64,000 nt of DNA from assembly GCA_900291925.1 (NCBI GenBank), contig UWYS01000030.1, positions 186,001 through 250,000 of the forward strand, written 5' to 3'. The notes under the pieces were generated by a model. The model had not been told where the DNA came from and searched no databases. It was given only the letters and a program-made list of their open reading frames with translations. Source of the DNA: Thecaphora thlaspeos (taxonomy: Eukaryota > Basidiomycota > Ustilaginomycetes > Urocystidales > Glomosporiaceae). Shown piece by piece: positions 1 to 12,000 of this stretch (positions are counted from its first letter, which is position 1; every line of letters starts with the position of its first letter). Made by a program: the position numbers and the translations under genes.

Positions 1-536
1 GTTGGGGCCATCGGGGTGCCATGTGCGGATGACGGCGTTGTCGTCCTCGGTGGCGGAGATGGGGACGCGGTCGCCGACGATGTTGCCGATGGTCGAGGCC
101 TTCTGCCTCATGTCGGCCTCGGCCTCGGCGACGGTGGGCTTCATAGCGGCGACCTTTGCGTCAAGCTCCTTTTTCTTGGTCATCTCCTCGTCGGCATTTT
201 CCTTTGCCTTTCGCTTCTTTGTGATCTCGGCCTGTGTGGTGTTGACGTCGCGGCGGACGGCGTCGATTTCCTTCTGCAGGGCGACCCAGTTCTTGTACAT
301 ATCGAGGACCTCGTCGACGAGCTCCTCTGGCGCGCCACGCTTGCGCTGAGAGTCCTTGACCAGCTGCGGGTCGCCACCCTTGTCGGGCTGGAGCACTGTC
401 GGTGCGATGGTAGTGGCGATTACAATGGCGGTGGGGGAGAGGCGGGGAAGGGGGCAAGGTCAGCGATCAGGTGGTCGGAGGCGTGGTCGGAAGGTACGGA
501 GGCCGCATGGTTGTACTCACTGAGAAGGTCAATCAT
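1..536 (-). CDS. SES1: Seryl-tRNA synthetase, cytosolic (5' part; runs off the window)
   Basis: Charges tRNA-Ser with serine in the cytosol. Only the N-terminal tRNA-binding coiled-coil arm and the start of the linker are present; the catalytic class II domain lies beyond base 1. Exon 1 is 521-536 (16 nt, ATG at 534-536). A 125-nt intron (396-520, GTGAGT...CAG) follows, and exon 2 is 1-395. The spliced protein reads MIDLLMLQ then PDKGGDPQLVKDSQRKRG, the conserved opening of eukaryotic SerRS. A charged helical hairpin follows, then TIGNIVGDRVPIS and a segment containing IRTWHP, the usual transition to the catalytic domain. A 16-nt first exon is easily missed by gene finders. The gene is divergent from the zuotin gene. 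Family assignment is firm; the tiny first exon is inferred from splice sites and frame. Confidence 0.9.
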
Positions 537-972
537 GGTGTCTGTGGGGTGAAGGGTGTGGTTGAGTGAGGATGCGGTAAGGGGGCAGTAGTGGTGGTGC
601 TGGTGAGGGCGAGGCGAAGAGGGCGGTAGGGATCAAAGATCGTTGATGGTTGAAGTGACTGAGCAAAACGGCAAGCGCGGCGGGTGCGGCTTGGCAAAGT
701 GTGACTTTGGAAGGCGCATGTCGGTCGGTGCCTTCTTCTGGCAGGGCTGCAGCTGCAGCTGAGCTTCAGCGCAGCCCGCGCCCGCGCGCCACCCTCTCAC
801 TCGCTCGGGGCCGCTGGAATAATTGCAGGAAAAAAAGCCAGATGAAATCCTCCTTTCTTCGCGCCGGCCCCATCGATCAACCGGCACAATGCCGCCCTCG
901 CCCTCGCCCACTCATTCTTTCAACCTTCATCACCATCACCATCACCATCACCCCCTTCCCCCACCCTCCACC
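537..972. promoter_or_regulatory. Divergent promoter region, SerRS / zuotin
   Basis: About 435 bases separate the start codons of two divergent translation genes, so both promoters must lie here or overlap the leaders. I see no clear TATA box. Possible out-of-frame upstream ATGs for the zuotin transcript occur near 719 and 842. An in-frame ATG lies at 889. The block at 923-972 is rich in CAT/CAC repeats. Confidence 0.4.
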
Positions 973-2328
973 ATGTCCGCCATCATCGAACTCCCCTTTG
1001 AGCTCTCCGCCGCTCCCTCGAGCTTCAAGCCGGGCCAGCCCTCCAAGCTCTCGGCACCCGTCAACCAGGTCCTCTTCCCCGTTGGCCCCTCGTTTGTCGC
1101 CCATAAGCGCAGGGAGCTTCAGCAGATCGACTTTGCCACCGACGACAAGAACGAGTCCGACCGCATCGCCACAGAGGCCGCTAACGCCGCCAACGGTGAC
1201 GACGCAGAGGTAGACGTCGGCGACGAGCAAGAGTCCCAGGACCTCCTCGAGCGTGACCCCAAAGAGTGGAAGACCCAGGACCACTACGCCGTCCTCGGCC
1301 TCTCCGCTCTCCGCTACAAGGCGACCCAGGAGCACATCAAGGTCGCACACCGCAAGAAGGTCCTCAAGCACCACCCGGACAAGAAGGCCGGCGCTACCGG
1401 CCTCGCAAACGACGACTCCTTCTTCAAGTGCATCGCAAAGGCCCACGAGATCCTCTCCAATCTGGAGAAGCGCCGCCAGTTTGACAGCGTAGACGAGGCC
1501 ATCGACGACGACGACGTCCCCTCGGGCAAGGAGGACACCAAGAAGTTCTACGAGCTCTGGGGCCCCGTTTTCGAGCGCGAGGCGCGCTTCAGCGAGGCCA
1601 AGAACGGTCCCGTCCCCTCGCTCGGCGATGAGAAGACGAGCCGCGAAGAGGTGAACGCCTTCTACGACTTCTGGTACAACTTCGAGAGCTGGAGGTCGTT
1701 CGAGTACCTCGACAAGGAGGTCCACGAGGACTCCGACAACCGCGACGAGAAGCGCTACCAGGAGAAGAAGAACCGCAGCGAGCGCGCGCGCAGGAAGAAG
1801 GAGGACAACACGCGCCTCCGCAGCCTTGTTGATAAGGCGCTCTCGGTCGATCCGCGCATCAAGCAGTTCAAGGCCGACGACAAGGCCGCCCGCGAGGCCA
1901 AGCGTAACAAGGGCAAGCCCGCCGCCGTCACTGACCCCAAGGCGGCCGAGGCCGAGCGCAAGGCCAAGGAGGAGGCCGAGAAGAAGGCTAAGGAGGAGGC
2001 CGCCAAGCAGGAAGAGGCCGACAAGGCGTCCCGGGCTGACGCCAAAAAGGCAAAGGAGGCCGCCAAGAAGAACCTCAAGAAGACGAAAAAGGCGCTGCGC
2101 GACCTCGTCACATCGAACAACTACTTCCAGCCCGCCGCCGCCGCCGTGGATGTCGGCTTCATCGAGGCGCAGCTCAACGAGCTCGACGCCATCTGCTCCA
2201 AGCTCGAGGCCGAGGTCGTCGCAGAGGTCAAGCAGAAGGCCGAAAAGGCCTCTGGCCCCGACGCCATTAAGGCCGAGCTCAAGGCGGCTGGCGAAAAGGC
2301 CGGCGCCTCGCCCTCTGCTTTCGCCTGA
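973..2328 (+). CDS. ZUO1: Zuotin-type J-domain protein of the ribosome-associated complex
   Basis: Partner of Ssz1 that docks on the 60S tunnel exit and stimulates Ssb-type Hsp70 on nascent chains. It is a single-exon frame of 451 aa. The N-terminal zuotin region is followed by KEWKTQDHYAVLGLSALRYK, which opens the J domain. The J domain has HPD at residues 134-136. The zuotin homology domain follows (FYDFWYNFESWRSFEYLD), then a long Lys/Ala/Glu-rich charged helix of the kind that spans both ribosomal subunits. The protein ends without SANT domains, as in yeast Zuo1, whereas animal MPP11 has them. I chose ATG 973 for its CCACC context and because MSAIIELPFE resembles the family start. An in-frame ATG at 889 would add 28 residues including eight consecutive His. 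Divergent from SerRS. Confidence 0.92.
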   Translation: MSAIIELPFELSAAPSSFKPGQPSKLSAPVNQVLFPVGPSFVAHKRRELQQIDFATDDKNESDRIATEAANAANGDDAEVDVGDEQESQDLLERDPKEWKTQDHYAVLGLSALRYKATQEHIKVAHRKKVLKHHPDKKAGATGLANDDSFFKCIAKAHEILSNLEKRRQFDSVDEAIDDDDVPSGKEDTKKFYELWGPVFEREARFSEAKNGPVPSLGDEKTSREEVNAFYDFWYNFESWRSFEYLDKEVHEDSDNRDEKRYQEKKNRSERARRKKEDNTRLRSLVDKALSVDPRIKQFKADDKAAREAKRNKGKPAAVTDPKAAEAERKAKEEAEKKAKEEAAKQEEADKASRADAKKAKEAAKKNLKKTKKALRDLVTSNNYFQPAAAAVDVGFIEAQLNELDAICSKLEAEVVAEVKQKAEKASGPDAIKAELKAAGEKAGASPSAFA

Positions 2329-3399
2329 TCGCCTGCCTGCACAGGCAAACCTCTCCGCCTGCCCTCGTCTTGTCTCTCTTCTTTTTTCCGCTGCTGTCGA
2401 CTTCTCGTAGATATGCAGCTGAGTTAGATCATCTGCATTGGAAGCAATGACAAAGGGAGAAAGCAAGATCAGCCGAGATAGCAATTCAGCCTGACCTGTC
2501 CGTGAATCGTGTGTGTGATCCAGGTGAGGTTTCAAAAAAGGCACAACGGCAGGGCCGTCGGAGGGATGTACGTCGCTACCAGCGTCCAGTTCGTCGTCAA
2601 CTTGGGATAAGTCAAATCACCAGCTACCGGCTTTCGTCCCTAAATCGCACCACGACTTAACTCAAAACAGGAAGTCACAAGTGGGGCAGTGCATGGTCGT
2701 CGTTTGCATAGTGTGTGCGTATGTGTTGTAGTTGGGGGTTACGGGAAGAATGACAACAAAAAGCCACAAAGAAGATGGGAGTGAGGAACAAAAAAGTACA
2801 ATGCTTCAAATAGACAACCCAAGGATGGACGTCGTATGAGTTCGGTCGCCACCGTTTTCTCCCGTTCGAAAGAAAGTCGAGACAGGACGAGTAGAGCCTT
2901 ACGGTTTGGGAGGGAGATAAGACGAGGTGGTCGCTTGGCCTCTCACGAGAGATGGTCCCACCACTCCTTTCTTTCCCCAGGAAGGTCCGACTTGGTTCCC
3001 CCGTCTGGTCGTCGTCTGTCGATCGAGGGTGAAGGTGTGACCGTCCCGTCGATGCCATCTCAGTCGGCCTCCTCTTCCCTTTCCCCCCTTTTTGCACCGA
3101 ATCGTCATAGCGCGCGCGCAGTGGGTGGTCCGGTGCGAGCCCTGCCTCTCAGCGCCACCGAAAAGCAGCAAGCGCGGAGATGCCTCAATTCCATAGGCCA
3201 GGCGAGTCCATCTCCAAAATCGAGCGTCGTCCGTCCGCCGCATCGCCGCTACCGGCGGCCGAAGCAGCAGCATCGACTTTCCCACCCAGCACCGTCCGAG
3301 ATGTCCACCTTCCCGTCCCTCTCGATACCGCCGTCCAGCCACGGCTCCGGCTGGCTACCCTCCTCCTCGTTGTCGTCTTGTTTGTCGCAAGGGGGCCGT
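2329..3399. other. Tail-to-tail intergenic region
   Basis: Holds the 3' ends of the zuotin (+) and eL42 (-) transcripts. Several short open frames run through it on both strands, but none resembles a protein family and none has supporting splice or start context. No RNA gene recognised. Confidence 0.5.
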
Positions 3400-4200
3400 T
3401 TAGAAGACAAGGGCGGCGTTCTTCTGCTTCTTGTCACCGCCGAGCTCGAAGTGCTTGCAGCGCTTCAGGGCCATGTGGGAGCGGTACTTGCAGGCGACGC
3501 ACTCGAGGCGGAGAACGACCTTCTTGGTGGTCTTGGCCTTCTTGTGGAAGACGGGCTTGGTCTGACCACCGTAACCGCTCTGCTTCCGATCGTAACGGCG
3601 CTTTCCCTGAGCGTAGAGCGAAGCCTTACCCGTCTTGTACTGGGTAATCTTGTGCTGGCTATTAGAGGCAGCGAAAAGCGATGACAGAAGCGGGGACGTA
3701 ATCTCGTCAGCACCTCTCTTCTCGTTGTCGTGTGTCCCTGATCCAGTGACCTCCTGCGACATCGTTTCCGCTGCCATCGTTGCCAGAGCGAACGTTGACT
3801 AGTCTCCCCCTGGCTTAGACCGGCTGCGTCGGCGATGCGGAGAGGACGTCTTCCCACTGCCAATCTTCCCTGTCCCCCACCTCCTGCTTGGCGCCTGAGG
3901 ATGGCCGTGCTGGCTGCCACCATCGCTAAGAATCGCTCTCTGTTTCGCTCCTGCTGGACCCAACAGCGGGCGGCAACCTGTGTTCTCTCCGACCTCGAAA
4001 AGTGCCAGACTTCGTCATTTTTGAACTGCACTCGATTCTGTCCGTCGGTCCACTGTTTCCGCAGTGCAGGTCCGATACCTTTCTCGTCCAGACGATTGCT
4101 CCCACCGCCTGGTCCTTCCTCGACGTCGAGACACTTACGTGTGCTTCTTGCAGGGCTTGCCCTTGCAGTAAGTCCTCCTAGTCTTGGGAACGTTGACCAT
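3400..4200 (-). CDS. RPL42: Large ribosomal subunit protein eL42 (L36a/L44 family)
   Basis: 60S protein near the E site. Exon 1 is 4139-4200 and encodes [20 protein letters not shown] plus part of a Thr codon. A 480-nt intron (3659-4138, GTAAGT...TAG) follows. Exon 2 is 3400-3658, starting [11 protein letters not shown] and ending AALVF. The total is 106 aa, the normal length. Four zinc-ribbon cysteines are visible: two in CKGKPC and two in the later LECVACK segment. The intron is very long compared with the 100-200 nt introns elsewhere in the window. I looked in it for C/D-box snoRNA signatures and saw none. The start codon is fixed by the invariant MVNVPKTR sequence. Confidence 0.97.
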
Positions 4201-6131
4201 TTTTCTGTTGAATGAGAACCAAGGTGGAGTAGGCAGAAGGGCGGAGCAGAGAGGAGAGGTTGAGATAAAGGTGTTCGTAGGACGTGGGCGTGGCGAGACG
4301 AGAGGGAGCTGTTGACTGTCGGTCTGGGCCAGAAAAAGCGTCCGTCTTCCGATTGTGAACCGTCTCAAGCTAGGCTGAAAAGTCGAGGCAGAGGTTCCGT
4401 TCTTTAGGCACGCCGTAGAGAGCCAGCTGCTGATACCGTTTCAATCCGGCGAGAGGTTGGCTATGCTCCAAGATGGCACGCTGTACGACGATCCTACGAG
4501 ATCGGATTCGATGTTGGAGTGCGGCGCGTGCGACGAGTAGCGGTCGTCCTTGTCGTCGGCGTTACTTTGCACCGGAAGAAGGGCAGATACTCACGCTGTA
4601 TGTTGTGAGGGGGGAACACTTGCTGGTTGGGAGAAGGGTGGCAAAGGGGAGGCGCAGCGGGCCAGAGATCGCAAGGCCGCAGACCCTCTCGTCGCCTCGC
4701 CGCCCTCTCTGGCCCACTTCGTCGCCCAGCAGCGATCTCGGCGGATCCCCTCCGGTCCCGCCCTTGCCCCCACGGCCTGACCCTGCGTGTCTCGACTTGG
4801 CCTGGCCTGCGGTCCCCCCAGCCCACTCCTGCGCGCCGTCCCTCGAGACCGGCCAAGCCTCGGATCTGCCCGCGCAGTGAGGAAAAAAACCAACAGCAGC
4901 TCGAAGCCACCAACTGCACGTGCCGGTTCCCACGCCCTTAACAAGAAATCAATTAGCGGCTTTTCCGAAAAGGTTCGGTTCCGAGTACCGCGTCTGGAAT
5001 ATGTCCGGCCATGAGAGGGCGGGCGAGAGAAAGAGATAGAGAGAGCGAGGGCGAACAGGCAGCTCGCAGTCCAGCCTGGCGGCGCAGCAGGTAGTGGGCA
5101 GCGGACAGCAGCGCCCGTCGCCATCGGCCAAGTCCTCGCGAGCTCCCCCCTCCCTCGATCTCTACCACGCCTCCCCAACCATTCCCTCATCCCCCCCCTC
5201 CGACTCTCAAGAAAACGTAAGTTTCGCCATCAGCAGTAGCAGCATCGTCGCCGTCACAGTCGTCGTCAGTATCGAGAGAACAGCTTCATACGCCACCGTC
5301 CCGTTGAACCTGGCACTGGATCCATTCGACATGCCCCGGAAAGTCGTCCGACCACGAGGACGACAATGCCGTCATCATCGACGACTGCAGACCACGCATT
5401 GGCCACAATAGAAGCCTTGACGTCTCGGCCTACGACGTTCGCCCAGCATTCACGCACCCTTCTGCGATCCAGTGGAAGGGAACCTCTGGCCGGCCGGAAA
5501 GGTCGGAGGGCTCGGCAAGTGGGCGGGCTATTAAGGGCCGTATGATGCTCTGGACAAAGGTTGCAGTGTCGGATGGGCCTTGCTACACAAGGTGACGGCC
5601 TGGGACTCAGATGAAGGAATGTCTTTCGGACAGAACGGACTCTGCGCGGACAGGCCAGACAAGCAGGCATATCGGACGTTGGTCAATGGCATGGAAACTA
5701 TGATTGTTGGTGGAAGGCTGACGGAAGCAGCGATCCTCACGACATCGAAACAGAGAAAACCCAGTCCGCCTTGACCGACAACGACGAATCGACGAATCAC
5801 GCTTCTGTCCGACGGCGGGCGGTGGTGCGCTGCTTCTGCTGTCCTTGGAGCCGCAACAGAGACCGTTCGAACACCTGACTAACTTTGAGCTTCCCATGTT
5901 CTCCTCGTTCCCACGCACCCCTTACGTCTCGCTTTGCACACGACTTCTCCCTGCACACTTTCACCTCACTTCCACCTCACCGACCGTCCTTGACTCCGAC
6001 ACCCGCTCCGCCATTTCTTTACTCTCCCTCCGCCCGCGTCCGCCACCACTTGGTTCTTCCGACCCTACTCTACCTGCTCCTTCTCGTCCAAATCTCCGCC
6101 ACCGCTTCCCATCACGCTATTCAGATCAAAA
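4201..6131. promoter_or_regulatory. Long divergent upstream region of eL42 and eL14
   Basis: 1.9 kb between two divergent ribosomal protein genes with no convincing coding frame. A good donor (GTAAGT at 5217) and an acceptor (TTCAG ending at 6124, eight bases before the eL14 ATG) would fit a 908-nt 5' leader intron for eL14, but this is inference only. The stretch 4600-5200 is a GC-rich, CT/AG-skewed block. Confidence 0.35.
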
Positions 6132-7096
6132 ATGGGTGCCCAGTCCTTCAAGCGTTACGTCGAGGTCGGCCGTGTCGTTCTCCTTAACGACGGCTCCAAC
6201 GAGGGCAAGCTCGCCGTCGTTGCCGAGATCATCGACCACAACCGGGTGAGTGTCTATCAGCACGGCACGTAGCTTGGATCGTCAGGCTACTTGAAGGGCG
6301 GAGTTTTGCGGGGCAAGGTTGATTGAACGTTGGATGTCAGAGTCTCAATCGCACTTAGACCAGGCCTGGTGGGGCCGGGGAGTACGGATGGAGGCCATCT
6401 CAGGATTCTTTGCATTGCGGCACGGGTTGCAGAGTCAGACCGCGAGGCGGCGAGGCGGGCACAAGGACAGATGAAAAGGGGTACCAACCCGACATCCTCC
6501 AAGGTGATCTGCGTCGCACGCATCGCAGATCAAGACCCACTGCACAATGCCGCTTCTGACATTGCTGCCTCAGACGGCATGGAGGCAGAGGTCAGAAGGC
6601 GCGGTCACAAGCTGGCATCTATCAGCGAGCGGAAGGCGGACGTCCAGAAGCTCGGAGATTTTGGGACAGGACCAAAGAGCGTTGCGCCGAGACGTGGACA
6701 GGGATGGGCAGGTCCGGAGGTCGACGCGTCCCTTGAAGTGCAGCGGGATCTTGCATACTGACTTCCCATCATAACTCCTGCGAATACTCCCTCATTCCTT
6801 TGTAGGCCATCATTGACGGACCCCAGACCGGTGTCGAGCGCCAGGCGTTCCCCTACAAGCACCTGACCCTGACCCCCCTGGTCGTCAAGGACCTCCCCCG
6901 TGCCGCCGGTACTGCCGCTGTCAAGAAGTACTTCGAGAAGGAGAACATTGCCGAACGCTGGGCCGCCTCGGCCTGGGCCAAGAAGCGTGCCGCCGTCCAG
7001 ACCCGCCGTGCCGGTACCGACTTTGACCGTTTCCAGGTCGCCCAGCTCAAGAAGCAGCGCCGTCACATCCTCGTCGCCAAGAAGGCCTCGGCCTAG
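6132..7096 (+). CDS. RPL14: Large ribosomal subunit protein eL14
   Basis: 60S subunit protein. Exon 1 is 6132-6245, starting MGAQSFKRYVEVGRVVLLND and ending IIDHNR. A 560-nt intron (6246-6805, GTGAGT...TAG) follows. Exon 2 is 6806-7096, starting AIIDGPQTGVERQAFPYKHL and ending VAKKASA. The protein is 134 aa with the KOW-type N-terminal barrel and the basic C-terminal helices of the family. Length and motifs are normal. Like eL42 next door it has an unusually long intron, and it may have a further leader intron. Confidence 0.96.
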
Positions 7097-9033
7097 AGAA
7101 TGTCAATCCGCCACCAACCCTTGTGCTTTTGACTATTCCTCTCCCACTGGCCGGACGTGCGCTCTTCTAGTTTGACGGTACACCCAACCTTCTCGTTTGT
7201 TTCTCTTTTATCGGCTCTCCGTGCAAGCCGCCTCCTTCGACTTGGTCTCAGATCGCCCGCTCTTCCTCGTCCCAGTGTTCTGGCGGGCCGGTCTGAGTAG
7301 CTCGGCGAAGGAGGCCCTTTCCGCCATGTACTGTGCATCATCCTCCTTACGCCTCGGGGCGCATCATTCATGATAGCCCTCTCATCCTCCTCCAGAACCG
7401 GGACAACACCAACACTAACACAATCCAAAAAACATCAGAAAGCCGAAAGAGAGACTTTCTGGTAACGATCTAAAGAAGCCGTTGCTGCTGTGTCTAATTC
7501 TGTGTCTATATCTGTCATCGTCTTCCACTGGGATGTGTGCTGCTGCTGTCTTGTAGCTCTTTGCTTGATGTGCTAGAGGAAGAGAAGGAAAGCCGAACTT
7601 TGCGCGAAAAGGGATGCTGGAGAAGGCTGGGCTTCGCATCGTCCCGCGAGCAGCAGACATCCGATAGGCGCACGCGCACGGCAGAAAGCGCTTCGATCGG
7701 TCTGCGTACGGAAGCGCCGACGGAGGCCTTGCTGATGAGCGGAGAGGGAAGGTCTCGGGCACCTTCCGGCTCCAGTGTCTACGCTACGCTGTGCTTTGAC
7801 CGTGATCAGAAGAGAAGTGACGGACGGCGGCCGAACGCCCGGGGACTGAGCCGACAGACCTGCTCTTGCTGTCCGAAGGCACTCTCAGGAAGGCTGCCGT
7901 TGGCTTGGACGACGGTCGCAGCGGGATCGCTTGGGCGGCAGGTACGCAGCAGGTCATGACGGAGACGACGAACGATGCAGCGGAATGGAGAAAGGAAGAG
8001 TGCTGGCAGCACCGATGGTCGACCGAGGGAGCGAGACGGGGTCCAGCCCTCGCCGGAGGACGGGGGAAGAAGAGAGCTTTCTTTTCCCTTCTCTCGGCGC
8101 CAGAAGGGAGGTGGAAGGACGGCTCAGGTTGACCGACGGCCGCGGAGCGGGGGAGGGGGGCAAGGCGAAGAAAAAACGTTGGGGGCCGCCCTCCCTATCT
8201 CGCCCCGCCCACGCCGACGCCTTCGGTCCATGCCCAGGCCAGGCCACGCCACGCCGCGCTCGCTTCCGCAGCCACGCCAGCTTGCCGGGGGCCAGGCCAT
8301 GCCTGCCTTTGCTTGCTTGCGCACCCCGCTGCCTGCCTCGCTGCCTCGCTGTCTCGCTGTCCTGCTTGTCTGGCTCGCCCCTCTCCGCTCCGTCGCCGCC
8401 GTCGCGAACCACCAACACCATTGCCACCACCTTCCACGGCGGCTGACCCCGACCCCTGTCACTGCCGCTTGCTTTCCACGAACCGACCGGACCGCCCTTC
8501 ACCTCTGCACCACCCCGCTGATCTCATCACCTCCGTTCGGTCCGGTCCGGTCCGGTCCGGTCCATTTCTGCTCGTGCGCCCTCTGACTCGCCGGCCAGGT
8601 CACTTAACAGCGGCCATCGACACCCGCCGACACCGTCCTTACCTTCGAAGTCAACAACTTGCCGGACCACTGCGGAACGGATCAGCAGCAGCAGCCTCAG
8701 TCTCAAGGTCGCTGCCACCACCACGCGGAGCCACCACCACCACCAACCCCACCACCATCATCACTGTCGTCGCCCGCCGCCGCCGATTTGAGTTCCTGCC
8801 AGCGACTAGGCCACTCGGCCCACGCGAACCTTCGCCTTCGCCTCCCTGGTCTCGGCTCTCTGCACCTCCCACTTACGGGTGCTCTGGCCGCTGCTCCTCC
8901 ATTCGCAGGGATCGGTATCGTATCGAGTTGCACCGGGTACTGAACATCTCCTCGGCAACGGCGGGATTCTAGTCAGGAATCTTCTCGACGTCAACGTCCA
9001 CTCGACATCATCCTGCCGTCCGACGTCGCAACG
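7097..9033. other. Intergenic region upstream of the ubiquitin protease
   Basis: Contains the eL14 3' end and the presumed promoter and leader of the USP gene. From 8180 the + strand becomes very C-rich. Open frames on both strands here look like composition artefacts. A short GGTCC tandem repeat lies inside. Confidence 0.4.
8539..8563. repeat. GGTCC pentanucleotide repeat (5 copies)
   Basis: Five perfect tandem copies of GGTCC, about 470 bases before the USP start codon. Likely a small satellite in the leader or promoter; no function is implied. Confidence 0.85.
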
Positions 9034-12000
9034 ATGGTCTACCCGCGCAATCCCTACTCGACTCCAAATGTCAGCTTCTTTGGGGGCTCAGGCGGCAGCT
9101 CAAAGGCTAATGGCGCCAGTGTCAAGTTTGACCCGGCGCCGCACCCGGGCCTCATCAATCTCGGCAACACCTGCTTCCTCAATTCCGTCCTCCAGGCCAT
9201 GGGTGGGACGCGCCAGTTCAAGCAGCTCCTCCAGGGCCCCGCTGAGGAGCTCCAGGACCGCTTCGGGCAACCCTTTGACTCGAACAATGACGTCCAGTTC
9301 GACTGGACCAGGCGGGCCCAGTCGCCGGCCCTGCGCGTTCGCGATGAGGAGCACGGGAAGCTACCGCCGCACCACCAGGCCACGATCAACCATTCAACAA
9401 TGGAAAGGGGCAGCCTCGTCGATGGCGCCGCTACAATGAACCCGAAGCGGGAGACGGTCGACTCCGCAGCATTCGCTCCGCACGAGCCGACCGTCATCGA
9501 CCTGCCGCTCAACACCGCCCTCCGGCACACGCTTGAGAAGATCTGGGGCAGCTCCAACAACCTCCGCGGGCCCAGCATCAATCCAAAGCGCCTTGTCACC
9601 CTGCTCGGCGCAAAATACGACCAGTACCTCGAGTATGGCCAGCAGGACAGCCACGAGCTGATGCGCCACCTGCTTGATGCCTGCAGAATGGAAGAGATGG
9701 ATCTCATCAAGAAGATGCAGCCGCTAAAGCCGTCCAAGAAGGCGAGGTCGCCGCAGCAGGCGATGACGACACAATCGGCGGTCGACGGCTGCGGCGGCGG
9801 CGGTGGCGATGTTCCGGAGCTCGTCTTGCAGCTCGGCGACGTGGACCGCGGCGAGGCGATCGCCGCGCCCATGTCCGTCGATGAGGCCGACCAGTTGGCT
9901 GTGGTTGCTGGCGAGGGGCAGCAGCCGGACCCGAACAGCGACGTGACGACAGCGCAGGCCGCGCTGAGCGCGGCCAGCACGCCCGAGGAAGCTCTTTTGC
10001 CCTTCCTCGACATGCTTTTCTGCGGCAGGCTGGCCAGCATGATCGTTTGCGAGAGCTGCAAGAAAGTCTCGCACACCTACGAAGACTTTTTCGATCTCAG
10101 CCTGAGCATCCGCGGCGAAGTGGACACCAAAGTCAAGAAGGTGAGTTGATGTTGTCCTACGAAAGCGGAACGCGGGCCGACTGCGTCGCCTTGTCAGGAT
10201 GGCTCGTCCGTGCTGCGAGAAGGTTACGCTGACCTCAAATCTTTCCTGCTCCGGTCACAATATACGCCTGCCTATAATTGCCTTGTCACGCTGCGACCAG
10301 CGCGATCGCATCCGCAGCATGGCGGACCGCTGGAGGCGGGCCACGCAGGGCAAGGCCATCGAAAAGTCCAAGCTGCACGACTCGACGGGCGCCGCCTCGA
10401 CGACGCCGATCGCCACGCCGGTGTTCAGCGAGACTGAGACGAGCGACGTCGAGGGCAAGAAGCCGCAGAAGAAGCGCACCAGCTTCCTTTCGACGGGCGA
10501 GGAGAGCAAGACGCGCTTCTCGCTCCGCACGCGCAGCATCACCCGGAGGCCGACGACGACCACGAGGGCCGAGAAGCTGGGCGCCACCTCCGGCAGCGAG
10601 ATGGAGCCGGACTTTCCGGACGTGGCCTCGCTCGCCCTTGCACCTTCGACGCGGGCGCGGCAGCTCGTCGTAGACTCTGCGCCTCCCTCGGCGGGCGAAG
10701 AGGACGGCGATGCGCGCACCCATACGCGCCTGCCCCGGATGCTGGCGCCCCACGAGAATGGCGGCGGAGGAGGAGGAGAGAGCAGTCGAGAGCCCAGCCC
10801 CGCCCCGCCTGCGAATGGTCGAGCGCCTCCACCCGCACTCAACGGAGTCGGCGGCGCAGCACCCGCAGCGGCGACGATGTCCTCGCACCAGGCGGCCTAT
10901 ATTGATCGGATCTTGGCCGAGGATGCGGTTCCGGCGCCTGCCTTACACGGCCTTCCGCGCAGGCCGGCCACCGCGTCGGAGTCGCTGTCGGATGTTGTTA
11001 GCCAGGCATCTGCAGCAAACGGGCGGCCCTTCCAGGGTCTTCACCGTGGTTTTACCACCCGTGGCCCTCGCACGAGCGCGCTGAGCGAGTTTGAGACCGA
11101 CCCGGGCTCGCCGTCGGCCAAGAGGCGCAAGCAGATTCAAGAGGAGCAGAAGTCGACCGGTCTGATCGCGGCGCTGCGCCAGTTTACTAGCGTAGAGGTG
11201 CTCGACGGCGACAATAGCTTCGCCTGCAAGAACTGCTGGCGGCTCCAGAACCCGCCCAGCGCCAGGGAGCGGGAGCGCTACCGAAGGAGGAAGGAACGAC
11301 GCGGGCTGAGGCCAGGGTCGGATGATGAAAGCGAGCCTAGCAGCTCCGAGGGTGGCTCCGAGTCCGGTGATGAAGGGCAGGATATCAACGGATCGACGAG
11401 GATCAACGGCCCGCGTACGCCCACGGTGAGCCGCCAAGCTTTTGTCGAGCACGGTGGAGAAGAGACGCGCAGCGGCGAGACGACCGCCACGGAGCTGGCG
11501 CCGAGGCGCTTCAACGCCTCGATCCCTACGATTACGACGCACGCCGGGACGCCTCCCGCAATCGAACCGTCCGAGATGAAGCAGCTCGGCCTCAAGGGCC
11601 AGCCGGGCCAGACACCGAATAAGCTCGCGGCGCCCCAGTGGGACGAGCACGGCTACCGACCGCCGGACTCGCCCATGGCGACGTCCAGCTACGCCTCCGA
11701 CTCGAACCTCAGCGCCGGCGCCAGCGGCTACGACACCGGCACCGAGACCGACCAATCTGGCGCGGCAACCAGTCTCGACTCGGAGACCGGCCTCGATGAC
11801 GAGAGCGACGCCGAGGGCGAGGCGAGGCTGCCGGGTGCCCCCGCCAAGCCAAAGGGCCCCAAGCGGTCAACGCAGAGCCTTCCGCGCCGCGCGCTCAAGC
11901 GCTACTTGATTGCGTCGGCCCCGCCCGTGCTGGTGTTCCACCTCAAGCGTTTCCAGGCGACGGGGCGCGGCTTCGTCTCGGGCCTTGCCGGCTTAAAGAA

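Noticed and set aside
877..2544. 555-codon minus-strand open frame opposite zuotin
   Set aside because: Shadow frame with no ATG context or recognisable domain; zuotin on the other strand has full domain support.
2675..3097. 140-codon minus-strand frame between zuotin and eL42
   Set aside because: Lies in overlapping 3' regions, has no recognisable domain, and competes with an equally long frame on the other strand.
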